Assembly (NCBI GenBank): GCA_958403605.1
Contig: CATXYA010000158.1
Location: 1-5,347, forward strand
Length of the DNA stretch: 5,347 nt
Direction: 5' to 3'
Source: an uncultured Oscillospiraceae bacterium
GTDB taxonomy: Bacteria > Bacillota > Clostridia > Oscillospirales > Ruminococcaceae
Shown piece after piece: positions 1 through 5,321 of this stretch. The position numbers were made by a program, and so were the translations under genes. Positions within the stretch are counted from its first letter, which is position 1. Every line of letters starts with the position of its first letter. Under the pieces are notes generated by a model. That model made no database searches. It saw nothing but the letters and a program-made list of their open reading frames with translations, and was not told the origin of the DNA.

Positions 1-1096
1 GGCGGTGATCCCGCCGGGGATGAGCGGCCAGCGCGGCCTCGTAGGCGGCCAAAATATCGTCCAGGATGGCGTCGCCGATGGCGTGCACCGCCACCTGCAT
101 GCCGTGGGCGTGGGCCAGGCCGATGAGCTCGGTCAGCTGCTGCCGGGTGTAGATGGGCAGGCCGCGGGTGCCGGGCGCGTCGGCGTAATCCGCGCTCAAA
201 TAGGCCGTGCGCGCGCCCAGGCTGCCGTCGCCCAGCAGCTTCAGCGGCCCGATGCGGAACCAGGCGCTGCCCCAGCCCGTGCGGCAGCCCGCGTCCAAAA
301 ACTCCTGCAGCAGCGGCAGCGTCATCAGCTGGGCCTGCTCGTTCACGCGCACCGTCATCGCGCCCTCGGCCTCCAGTTCCCGGTAAGCCGCGATCACGTC
401 TTGCCAGGGCACGCCCGCGCAGGCGGTGAGATCGTCCGTCTGGCAGGAGGTGACGCCCTGCCGGTTCAGCGCGGCCATGGCGGCGCGCAGCCGTTCCTTC
501 AGCTGGGGCACCGTGGGCGCAGGGATGCAGCCGTACACCAGGTCCATGGCGTTTTCCCGGAAAATACCATTGGGCTGCCCGTCCGGCCCCAGCTCAAACA
601 GGCCGCCCGCGGGCTGGGGCGTGACGGCGGTGACGCCCGACAGCTCCAGCCCCTTTGAGTTCACCGCGCAGGCGTGGCCGCAGGCCCGGGTGATGCAGAC
701 CGGCAGCTCGGTGCTCACGGCGTCCAGGTCCTGCCGGGTGGGGAAGCGCCGCTCGCCGGAAAAATAGTCCTGGTTCCAGCCGCGGCCCCGCACCCATTCC
801 CCCGGCGCAAAGCCGCCCGCCGCCGCATAGGCGCGCATGGCGTCCACCACGTCTTCCAGGCTGGCCGTGTGGGCCGCCAGGTCGGCGATGGCCAGGGTGT
901 TGCCGTAATTCAAAAGATGCATATGGGAATCGTTGAACCCGGCGCAGACGTAGGCCCCGCCCAGGTCTACCACCGCGTCCGCCGGGCCCTCGGCGGCGTC
1001 TCCCACGGCGGCAAAGCGGCCGTCCTCCACGGCAAAGGCTTCGGCCCGCAAGCCGCCGCCGCAGTCCACCACGGCGTTTTTATAAAGGGTGCGCAT
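1..1096 (-). CDS. YtcJ-like metal-dependent amidohydrolase (Amidohydro_3), C-terminus cut off by the window edge
   Basis: Reading the reverse strand from ATG at 1096 gives an uninterrupted 365-residue frame that runs off the left edge; relatives are roughly 520-550 residues, so about two thirds is present. It shows the amidohydrolase plan: a small N-terminal beta domain (1-50), then the metal-binding strand GFNDSHMHL with H58 and H60, a YtcJ-type stretch WVRGRGWNQ near 101-108, KLLGDGSLGARTA at 286-298 (K286 and the DGS turn typical of this subfamily), and VAVHAIGDAI with H338. The usual downstream RIEHA-type histidine motif lies outside the window. It is expected to be a cytosolic zinc hydrolase of an amide or cyclic amide bond; substrates across this family are mostly unknown. 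The start is supported by GGAGGA (1101-1106) 4 nt upstream. It is transcribed divergently from the transporter operon, so a functional link is not implied. Confidence 0.93.
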   Translation of the reverse strand, partial: MRTLYKNAVVDCGGGLRAEAFAVEDGRFAAVGDAAEGPADAVVDLGGAYVCAGFNDSHMHLLNYGNTLAIADLAAHTASLEDVVDAMRAYAAAGGFAPGEWVRGRGWNQDYFSGERRFPTRQDLDAVSTELPVCITRACGHACAVNSKGLELSGVTAVTPQPAGGLFELGPDGQPNGIFRENAMDLVYGCIPAPTVPQLKERLRAAMAALNRQGVTSCQTDDLTACAGVPWQDVIAAYRELEAEGAMTVRVNEQAQLMTLPLLQEFLDAGCRTGWGSAWFRIGPLKLLGDGSLGARTAYLSADYADAPGTRGLPIYTRQQLTELIGLAHAHGMQVAVHAIGDAILDDILAAYEAALAAHPRRDHR

Positions 1097-1110
1097 GCCA
1101 TCCTCCAGTC

Positions 1111-1125
1111 GCGCGCGCCGCGCGC
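1111..1125 (-). repeat. GC-only palindrome in the amidohydrolase leader
   Basis: Seven-base arms GCGCGCG (1111-1117) and CGCGCGC (1119-1125) flank one central base, all G and C. In the minus-strand transcript this can fold into a very stable short hairpin a few bases upstream of the GGAGGA ribosome binding site (1101-1106). It could affect translation or mRNA stability; it may also be ordinary GC-rich intergenic sequence. Confidence 0.45.
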
Positions 1126-1139
1126 GTTGCTTTTCCTCT

Positions 1140-1168
1140 ATCTTAAAGAGGCGGCGGCCCTTTGTCAA
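1140..1168 (-). promoter_or_regulatory. Sigma-A-type promoter of the amidohydrolase gene
   Basis: On the reverse strand a perfect -35 TTGACA (1163-1168) is followed by a 17-nt spacer and a -10 TAAGAT (1140-1145, four of six consensus bases). The predicted start point is near 1133, giving a leader of about 37 nt to the ATG at 1096. The -35 overlaps one arm of an inverted repeat (1167-1192). Confidence 0.65.
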
Positions 1169-1192
1169 CGCGGCGGAGCAGCGCGCCGCGTT
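1167..1192. repeat. Inverted repeat between the divergent promoters
   Basis: Arms AACGCGGCG (1167-1175) and CGCCGCGTT (1184-1192) are perfect reverse complements separated by 8 nt. The repeat overlaps the -35 of the minus-strand promoter and ends 21 nt before the -35 of the plus-strand promoter. A seven-T run (1197-1203) follows on the plus strand, so it resembles a rho-independent terminator, but no plus-strand gene precedes it. It could be an operator for the amidohydrolase, or it could insulate the operon from antisense transcription. Confidence 0.45.
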
Positions 1193-1193
1193 C

Positions 1194-1242
1194 AAATTTT
1201 TTTCAAGACCCCCTTGACAACGATTCCGCATGGGGCTATACT
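1194..1242 (+). promoter_or_regulatory. Strong sigma-A promoter of the GntR-ABC-CPBP operon, with possible UP element
   Basis: A perfect -35 TTGACA (1214-1219), an optimal 17-nt spacer and a -10 TATACT (1237-1242, five of six consensus) place the start point at about 1249. An A/T tract, AAATTTTTTT (1194-1203), lies at roughly -46 to -55, where an UP element would contact the polymerase alpha subunit. In otherwise GC-rich DNA this promoter should be intrinsically strong, consistent with control by repression rather than activation. Confidence 0.85.
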
Positions 1243-1248
1243 GGTGCC

Positions 1249-1276
1249 ATGGTTCATTACTTGACTAATGAACCAT
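1249..1276. promoter_or_regulatory. Perfect palindromic operator at the transcription start, likely the GntR binding site
   Basis: Arms ATGGTTCATTA (1249-1259) and TAATGAACCAT (1266-1276) match perfectly as an 11-bp inverted repeat around the 6-nt spacer CTTGAC. The site begins at the predicted +1 and ends 5 nt before the ribosome binding site of the GntR gene, a classic position for autorepression. GntR-family dimers bind such two-fold symmetric sites, and YtrA-type regulators commonly repress their own operons. Assigning this site to the adjacent regulator is inference. At RNA level the same repeat would fold into a hairpin at the extreme 5' end of the mRNA. Confidence 0.8.
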
Positions 1277-1294
1277 AGAACGGGAGGCGAGAAT

Positions 1295-1663
1295 GTGACG
1301 GGAAATTTCACCGAAGCCGCCGCCATCTATCTGCAGATCGCCGCCATGCTGGAGGACGATATCCTGCGCGGGGTGCTGGAGCCGGAGGAGCAGGCGCCCA
1401 GCCAGAACGAGCTGGCCCGGGCCTACAGCATCAACCCGGCCACCGCGGCCAAAGGCTTGGCGCAGCTGGTGGACGAGGGCATTTTGTACAAGAAGCGGGG
1501 GATCGGAATGTTTGTCGCAGCGGATGGCCGGGAAAAGGTCATCGCCAAACGCAAAAATGCGTTTTACGAAAACTACGTCGTCGGCCTGGCCAAAGAGGCC
1601 AAGGCCCTGGGCATTTCCAAAGAAGAACTGGCCGCCATGCTGGAAAAAGCGGGCCGCGAATAA
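1295..1663 (+). CDS. YtrA-type GntR family transcriptional repressor
   Basis: This 122-residue protein matches the short YtrA branch of the GntR family: an N-terminal winged helix-turn-helix plus a brief C-terminal dimerisation tail, without the large ligand-binding domain of FadR or HutC types. Visible hallmarks are IYLQIAAMLEDDILRGVL (11-28), PSQNELARAYSINPATAAK (35-53) with the recognition helix near 46-58, and the wing LYKKRGIGMFV (64-74). The tail (about 75-122) is charged and helical. GTG at 1295 is chosen because GGGAGG (1282-1287) sits 7 nt upstream. An in-frame ATG at 1268 lies inside the operator palindrome and lacks a ribosome binding site, so it is unlikely. It is the first operon gene and probably represses the promoter just upstream. 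YtrA relatives in Bacillus respond to cell-wall-active antibiotics; the inducer here is unknown. Confidence 0.93.
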   Translation: MTGNFTEAAAIYLQIAAMLEDDILRGVLEPEEQAPSQNELARAYSINPATAAKGLAQLVDEGILYKKRGIGMFVAADGREKVIAKRKNAFYENYVVGLAKEAKALGISKEELAAMLEKAGRE

Positions 1664-1681
1664 CGAGGGGGTTTCATCGAG

Positions 1682-2590
1682 ATGGAAGGAAAAGTTTTAA
1701 CAGCGGAGAACGTCGTCAAGCGGTACGGCAAAAAAGAGGTGCTGCACGGCGTGTCCGTCACCATCGAGCCTGGCGTCATCTACGGCCTCATCGGCCGCAA
1801 CGGCGCGGGCAAAACGACGCTTCTGGGCATTCTGACGGCCCAGAATACCATGGACTCCGGCGCCGTCACCTACGGCGGCGAGCCTGTTTGGGAAAATGAG
1901 AAGGTGCTGGCGGACCTGTGCTTCTCCCGCGAGCTGTCGCCCATGATGATGTTCGGCGAGAACAGCTACAAGGTGAAGGATTATCTCACTGCCGCGTCCA
2001 TTTACTATCCCCATTGGGACAAGGATTACGCCGCCCGCCTCATCGAGCGTTTCGGGTTGGAGAAAAAGACGAAAATATCGAAGCTATCGAAGGGCATGAT
2101 GAGCATGGTCACCATCGTGCTGGCGCTGGCCTCCAAGGCGCCGGTCACCATCCTTGATGAACCGGTGGCGGGCCTGGACGTGGTGGCGCGGGAGGACTTT
2201 TACAAGCTGCTGATGGAGGAGTACACGGCCACGGGCCGCACCTTCATCGTGTCCACCCACATCATCGAAGAGGCGGCCAACGTGTTTGAAAAGGTCATCC
2301 TGATGGATGGCGGAAACATCGCCGAGGTGGCCGACACGCAGGAATTCGTGTCCTCGTTCAGCTTCATCTCGGGCCGCGACACGGACGTGGACAGCGTGGC
2401 CGAGACGCTGGGCCGCAGCCATGTGCTGCACAGCGAGACGTTCGGCCGCCAAAAGGGCATTGCGGTGCGTGTGCCGGTGGCCGCAGCCGCCCGCGCCGCC
2501 GACGGCCTGGACGTGGACGTGACGCCCGTCAGCCTGCAGAAGGCGTTTGTGTACCTGGTGGGCGAGAAGGGGGAGGAGACCCATGCTTAA
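1682..2590 (+). CDS. YtrB-like ABC transporter ATP-binding protein
   Basis: This 302-residue cytoplasmic ATPase should energise the membrane proteins encoded next. It has Walker A GRNGAGKT (38-45), a signature LSKGM (135-139) replacing canonical LSGGQ, Walker B VTILDE (155-160) with D159 and E160, D-loop AGLD (163-166), and the H-loop STH with H193. The segment YYPHWDKDYAARLIERF (108-124) is typical of YtrB-like ATPases paired with YtrA regulators. In the Q-loop area (about 79-100, CFSREL then KVKDYL) no glutamine is evident. Residues about 225-302 form a C-terminal extension ending in VSLQKAFVYL, also common in this group. GAGGGGG (1665-1671) lies 10 nt before the ATG, and the gap to the regulator is 18 nt. 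Its end overlaps the next gene by 8 nt, implying translational coupling. The catalytic residues appear intact. Confidence 0.95.
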   Translation: MEGKVLTAENVVKRYGKKEVLHGVSVTIEPGVIYGLIGRNGAGKTTLLGILTAQNTMDSGAVTYGGEPVWENEKVLADLCFSRELSPMMMFGENSYKVKDYLTAASIYYPHWDKDYAARLIERFGLEKKTKISKLSKGMMSMVTIVLALASKAPVTILDEPVAGLDVVAREDFYKLLMEEYTATGRTFIVSTHIIEEAANVFEKVILMDGGNIAEVADTQEFVSSFSFISGRDTDVDSVAETLGRSHVLHSETFGRQKGIAVRVPVAAAARAADGLDVDVTPVSLQKAFVYLVGEKGEETHA

Positions 2591-3254
2591 AACGACGCGG
2601 TTCACCCTGTGGTCTTACCGTCTGGCGCTGCCCGCCATGCTGGTGGTCGTCCTGTTCGTGACGTACTGCAACATCATGGGCGGCGGCCCGCGCGACGTGG
2701 TCAGCTATGCCTCGGGCATGCTGAGCAGCTATCTGGTGATGCTGCCGTTTACGATCAACCTGCTCTCCATCAACGCCACCGTGCAGTTCTCCCTCTCCAT
2801 GGGGCAGACGCGCCGCGGCCTGACGGCGGAGCTGCCCGTGCTCAACCTCGTGTTCACCGCGCTGATGGATGTGATCTGCTTCGGCGGCGGCCTGGTGCTG
2901 CTGCGGATGGTGCTGGGCCAATGGACCCTCTCGCTCCAAGGACTGGCCGTGCTGATGCTGGTGGGCGGCTGGGCGCTGGGCGCCCTGGGCCAGCTCATCG
3001 GCCTGCTGGGCATGCGCTTCGGCTGGAAGGGCTGGGTGGGCGGCTTTTTGGGCCTTTTGCTGGCGGGCACGGCGGTGGTGCTGGCCCTCGTGGCGCCCTG
3101 GGACCTGGGGGAAAAGCTGACGGCGCTGCTGCAGTTTTCCGCAGAAGAGGCCACGCTGCCCGCCACACTGGCCGTGTTGGCCGCCGCCGTGGTGCTGTGC
3201 GCCGTGTGCCACGCCGCTTGCTGGCTGCTGCTGCGGCGCTATACCGTGAAATGA
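2583..3254 (+). CDS. ABC transporter membrane subunit, first of two related six-helix proteins
   Basis: A 223-residue hydrophobic protein with about six membrane helices (roughly 13-32, 43-64, 84-111, 117-142, 150-171, 194-216). Positive charges fall in the predicted cytoplasmic loops (MGQTRRG at 73-79, MRFGWKG at 144-150) and in the C-terminal tail RRYTVK, giving both ends inside. No enzymatic motif is seen. ATG 2583 is chosen over an in-frame ATG at 2547 because GGAGGAG (2572-2578) lies just upstream; it overlaps the ATPase stop by 8 nt. Position, size and topology make it a likely transmembrane domain of the ABC complex. It shares with the next protein an MLK start, a central MGxTRR loop, and a WLL(L/V)RR(x)2VK end, so the two probably arose by duplication and may form a heterodimer. 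The substrate is unknown. Confidence 0.83.
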   Translation: MLKTTRFTLWSYRLALPAMLVVVLFVTYCNIMGGGPRDVVSYASGMLSSYLVMLPFTINLLSINATVQFSLSMGQTRRGLTAELPVLNLVFTALMDVICFGGGLVLLRMVLGQWTLSLQGLAVLMLVGGWALGALGQLIGLLGMRFGWKGWVGGFLGLLLAGTAVVLALVAPWDLGEKLTALLQFSAEEATLPATLAVLAAAVVLCAVCHAACWLLLRRYTVK

Positions 3255-3264
3255 GGTGCAAATT

Positions 3265-3996
3265 ATGCTGAAAGCGATCAAAGACGAGCTGTATCATGGC
3301 TGGCAGAGCCTGGCGATGATGGCGGGCGTCGGCTGGGGCGTCGGCCTGCTGCTGGATCTCATCGTCACCCTGGTGTGGTACAATGACCCCACCGAGGAGT
3401 GGGCGGGCGTCGGCAGCATCGTGGCCTTGGTGGCCGCGCTGTTTATGGTGTGGATCATTGCCATGGTCCAGTTTTCCAGCGCCTTTGCGCTGGCCGTCAC
3501 CATGGGCCGCACCCGGCGGCGCTACATGGTGTCCTCCCTGTGCGCCAACCTGCTGCTGGCCCTGGCGTCGATGGCTGCCATCTACCCCCTGGTATGGGTG
3601 GAGGAAGCCATCCGCCGCGGTTTGTTTGCCGCCTTGCCGCTGGAGGGCGGCACGCTGCTGTCGGCATATCCTGTGCACTGGATGTTTACGGCGCACTTGT
3701 GGATGGTGCCGCTGCTGGCCGTGTCCGCGGTGCTGCTGGGCACCCTGATGGGGGCGCTGTTCTGGCGCCTGGGGCGCACTGGCTTTTGGATCTTGTGGGG
3801 CGTGGGCATGCTGGGGGGCGCGCTGGCAAGCCGCATGGCCTCCGCAAAAAGCGGCTGGCTGAGCGCTTTGCGTCATACCCTGGGGCAAAGCATCGTGGGC
3901 CTGTCGCCGTCCGCCTGGGTCGGCATCTGGGTCCTCGCCTGCTTGCTTCTGGGGACCGTCAGCTGGCTGCTGGTGCGCCGCGCGGCGGTGAAATAG
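3265..3996 (+). CDS. ABC transporter membrane subunit, second of two related six-helix proteins
   Basis: A 243-residue protein with about six membrane helices (roughly 18-38, 50-77, 92-112, 143-166, 172-190, 215-237). Its basic loop TMGRTRRRY (79-87) sits between helices 2 and 3, as MGQTRRG does in the preceding protein, and it ends WLLVRRAAVK against WLLLRRYTVK there. The outside loops are longer: about 30 residues between helices 3 and 4 (113-142) and about 25 between helices 5 and 6, rich in Ser, Gly and Leu. These may distinguish its role in a heterodimeric permease. ATG 3265 is preferred because GAGG (3253-3256) lies 8 nt upstream and it restores the MLK start shared with its paralogue; a GTG at 3256 is in frame but would use the SD itself as coding sequence. 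The gap from the previous stop is 10 nt. Confidence 0.83.
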   Translation: MLKAIKDELYHGWQSLAMMAGVGWGVGLLLDLIVTLVWYNDPTEEWAGVGSIVALVAALFMVWIIAMVQFSSAFALAVTMGRTRRRYMVSSLCANLLLALASMAAIYPLVWVEEAIRRGLFAALPLEGGTLLSAYPVHWMFTAHLWMVPLLAVSAVLLGTLMGALFWRLGRTGFWILWGVGMLGGALASRMASAKSGWLSALRHTLGQSIVGLSPSAWVGIWVLACLLLGTVSWLLVRRAAVK

Positions 3997-4010
3997 AGGG
4001 GGCGGGGCAG

Positions 4011-4190
4011 GTGAAGAAGCTCCGCATTCTGGGGCCGGCCCTGCTGGGGCTCTCGCTGCTGGCGGAGGGCATCAACGTGTTTTGGATGCCCCTGCCGGAC
4101 TGGGCGGTGCGGCTGGCGGGTCTGGTTTTGCTGGCGGCTTTGGCCGCCACTGGATACAGCGCGGGGAAGCGCCGCGCAGAAAAGGGCTGA
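4011..4190 (+). CDS. Small two-helix membrane protein, 59 residues, GTG start
   Basis: I do not recognise this protein. From GTG 4011 it encodes 59 residues: a basic start MKKLR, a first hydrophobic helix (about 6-25, ILGPALLGLSLLAEGINVFW), a short turn MPLPD, a second helix (about 31-52) and a basic tail GKRRAEKG. Both ends should face the cytoplasm by the positive-inside rule. AGGGGG (3997-4002) lies 8 nt before the GTG. The gene starts 14 nt after the second permease stop and ends 25 nt before the protease start, so it fits the operon rhythm. The same frame is open far upstream, but that part is an out-of-frame shadow of the permease gene. It could be an accessory subunit of the transporter or a substrate or partner of the adjacent protease. 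It is too hydrophobic and leaderless to look like a typical secreted bacteriocin. Confidence 0.72.
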   Translation: MKKLRILGPALLGLSLLAEGINVFWMPLPDWAVRLAGLVLLAALAATGYSAGKRRAEKG

Positions 4191-4215
4191 AAGGCCTGTT
4201 TGAGGAGGAAACAAC

Positions 4216-5121
4216 ATGACAGACAAACAGCGGTTTTCCCGCATTGGGTTCAGCTATTTTGCCATGATGCTGCTCACGCAGCTCTTGGCGTCGGTGTGCC
4301 AGATGGCGCTGTATGCCTTTGCCCCGGCCTCGCTGATGGAGAATGGGTGGATGACCTGGCTCACCTCTTATGGGCCGCTCTATCTGGTCGCGGTGCCCGT
4401 GTTTTTGTGGATGATGCACCGGCTGGTGCCGGACGGCGGCGCCCAGCCCGGCGGCGACCGTTTCCCCGCCGGGCGCTGGGTGCGCCTGGTGGTGCTGATC
4501 TTCGGCCTGATGTACTTGTGCAATTACGCCTCGCTGCTGCTCACCTGGGTGTTCACCGGCCAGCTGGCCAACGCTTTGGACATGGCGATGTCGGGCAACG
4601 GCTGGCTGCCCAACCTGATCTTCGGCGTGATCATCGCCCCCATCGGCGAGGAATTTTTGTTCCGCTGGATGCTGTGGCGCAAAATGGGCCAATACGGCGA
4701 TAAAGCCTATATCCTGCTGGGCGGCGTCATCTTCGCGCTGTTCCACGGCAATTTGTCCCAGCTGCTGTACGCCTTTTTCATCGGCGCCATTTTCTGCTGG
4801 GTGTACGCCCGCACGGGCAAGCTGGCCTATACCATCGCGCTGCACATCGGCATCAATTTCGTGGGCATGACGCTGGCGCCGCTGGCGCTGCAAAACCAGG
4901 TGGCGCTCATCGTTTTGGGCGTTTTTATCCTGGCCAGCATCGCCGGGATGGGCATCATCCTGGCGCTGTACGCCAAGCGCACGCCCTACGCGCCCCCGCA
5001 GATGGAAAATGCGCCCGCCCACCCCGTGCGCCGGGCCCTGACGGCCCCGGGCATGCTGTTTTACACCGCACTGTGCCTGGCGCTGGTGGTGTATGTTTTG
5101 GTAGTGATCCGGTTGAGCTGA
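4216..5121 (+). CDS. CPBP family (CAAX/Abi) intramembrane metalloprotease
   Basis: A 301-residue polytopic membrane protein with about eight hydrophobic segments. The family's catalytic motifs are all present in order: EEFLFR (E145, E146, R150), FALFH (F173, H177) and HIGIN (H210, N214). The two glutamates and two histidines make up the predicted intramembrane active site. The family includes eukaryotic Rce1 CAAX proteases and bacterial Abi proteins involved in bacteriocin immunity or maturation. The protein continues past the protease core with a helix (about 229-253), a proline-rich linker (258-279) and a last helix (280-298), so the C-terminus is longer than the minimal domain. AGGAGG (4203-4208) lies 7 nt before the ATG, an ideal ribosome binding site. 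It is the last gene before the terminator and is separated from the small membrane protein by 25 nt with no visible promoter, which implies co-expression with the transporter. Confidence 0.92.
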   Translation: MTDKQRFSRIGFSYFAMMLLTQLLASVCQMALYAFAPASLMENGWMTWLTSYGPLYLVAVPVFLWMMHRLVPDGGAQPGGDRFPAGRWVRLVVLIFGLMYLCNYASLLLTWVFTGQLANALDMAMSGNGWLPNLIFGVIIAPIGEEFLFRWMLWRKMGQYGDKAYILLGGVIFALFHGNLSQLLYAFFIGAIFCWVYARTGKLAYTIALHIGINFVGMTLAPLALQNQVALIVLGVFILASIAGMGIILALYAKRTPYAPPQMENAPAHPVRRALTAPGMLFYTALCLALVVYVLVVIRLS

Positions 5122-5140
5122 GGCGCCGCTGCGGGGATGG

Positions 5141-5184
5141 AGGGCGCGCGGCAAAGCGGAAACACGGCAGCGCGCCCTTTGTTT
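5141..5184 (+). terminator. Rho-independent terminator of the operon
   Basis: Arms AGGGCGCGC (5141-5149) and GCGCGCCCT (5170-5178) form a perfect 9-bp GC-rich stem around a 20-nt loop, followed by TTTGTTT overlapping the end of the stem (5178-5184). It starts 20 nt after the protease stop codon. The loop is longer than usual and the T tract is interrupted by one G, so strength is uncertain, but position and orientation fit. Confidence 0.7.
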
Positions 5185-5200
5185 CGTCCGATGCACGGGA

Positions 5201-5219
5201 CGGCGGCCATTGGCCGCCG
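5201..5219. repeat. Perfect 9-bp palindrome downstream of the operon
   Basis: CGGCGGCCA (5201-5209) and TGGCCGCCG (5211-5219) are perfect reverse complements around a single T. As RNA it would fold as an 8-bp stem with a 3-nt loop. No T tract follows closely, so it is not a clear terminator. It may be a backup stem, a protein-binding site, or part of a degenerate dispersed repeat together with the element at 5275-5321. Confidence 0.5.
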
Positions 5220-5274
5220 CTACGGAGAGAATGGGCCGGCTTGCGGGCGGTTTTTGTGGGCACGCTGGCGGGCG

Positions 5275-5321
5275 CCCCCTCATCCGGCGCTTCGCGCCAC
5301 CTTCCCCCACCGGGGGAAGGC
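5275..5321. repeat. Two-hairpin dispersed-type palindromic repeat
   Basis: The element begins CCCCCTCATCC and contains two consecutive perfect hairpins. The first is GGCGC (5286-5290) with GCGCC (5294-5298) around TTC. The second is CCTTCCCCC (5300-5308) with GGGGGAAGG (5312-5320) around ACC. The layout CCTCATCC, short variable stem, ACCTTCCCCC, loop, GGGGGAAGG is one I recall as recurring in intergenic regions of Clostridia genomes, resembling REP or miniature mobile elements; that recollection needs a copy-number search. A five-T run (5327-5331) follows, so it may also help end transcription. No coding sequence is seen from 5122 to the window end. Confidence 0.6.

Noticed and set aside
674..1264. 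Open plus-strand frame of 196 residues
   Set aside because: It lies antisense to the amidohydrolase, whose reading frame has clear family motifs. The plus-strand product is low-complexity, matches no family and crosses the divergent promoter region.
1249..1278. Nine-codon mini-ORF from ATG 1249 to TAG 1276, a possible leader peptide
   Set aside because: It coincides exactly with the palindrome, starts at the predicted transcription start and has no ribosome binding site; the operator explains the sequence better.
1268..1294. Upstream in-frame ATG giving a regulator nine residues longer
   Set aside because: This ATG sits inside the operator palindrome without a ribosome binding site, whereas GTG 1295 has GGGAGG at ideal distance and begins just before the conserved domain.
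2529..3888. Long minus-strand frames across the two permease genes
   Set aside because: Their Gln/His/Ala-rich products are the reverse-strand shadow of Leu/Val/Ala-rich membrane protein codons. The plus-strand frames have ribosome binding sites, operon spacing and sensible topology.
3399..4010. N-terminal extension of the 59-residue small protein
   Set aside because: The upstream part is the out-of-frame shadow of the second permease gene, with Arg/Ala/Gly-rich low-complexity content; the hydrophobic two-helix unit starts right at GTG 4011.
4072..5310. Open minus-strand frame of 412 residues
   Set aside because: It is antisense to the CPBP protease gene and the small protein gene, rich in His, Gln and Arg as expected of a GC-rich shadow frame, and it crosses the terminator and repeat region. 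No domain or ribosome binding site supports it.
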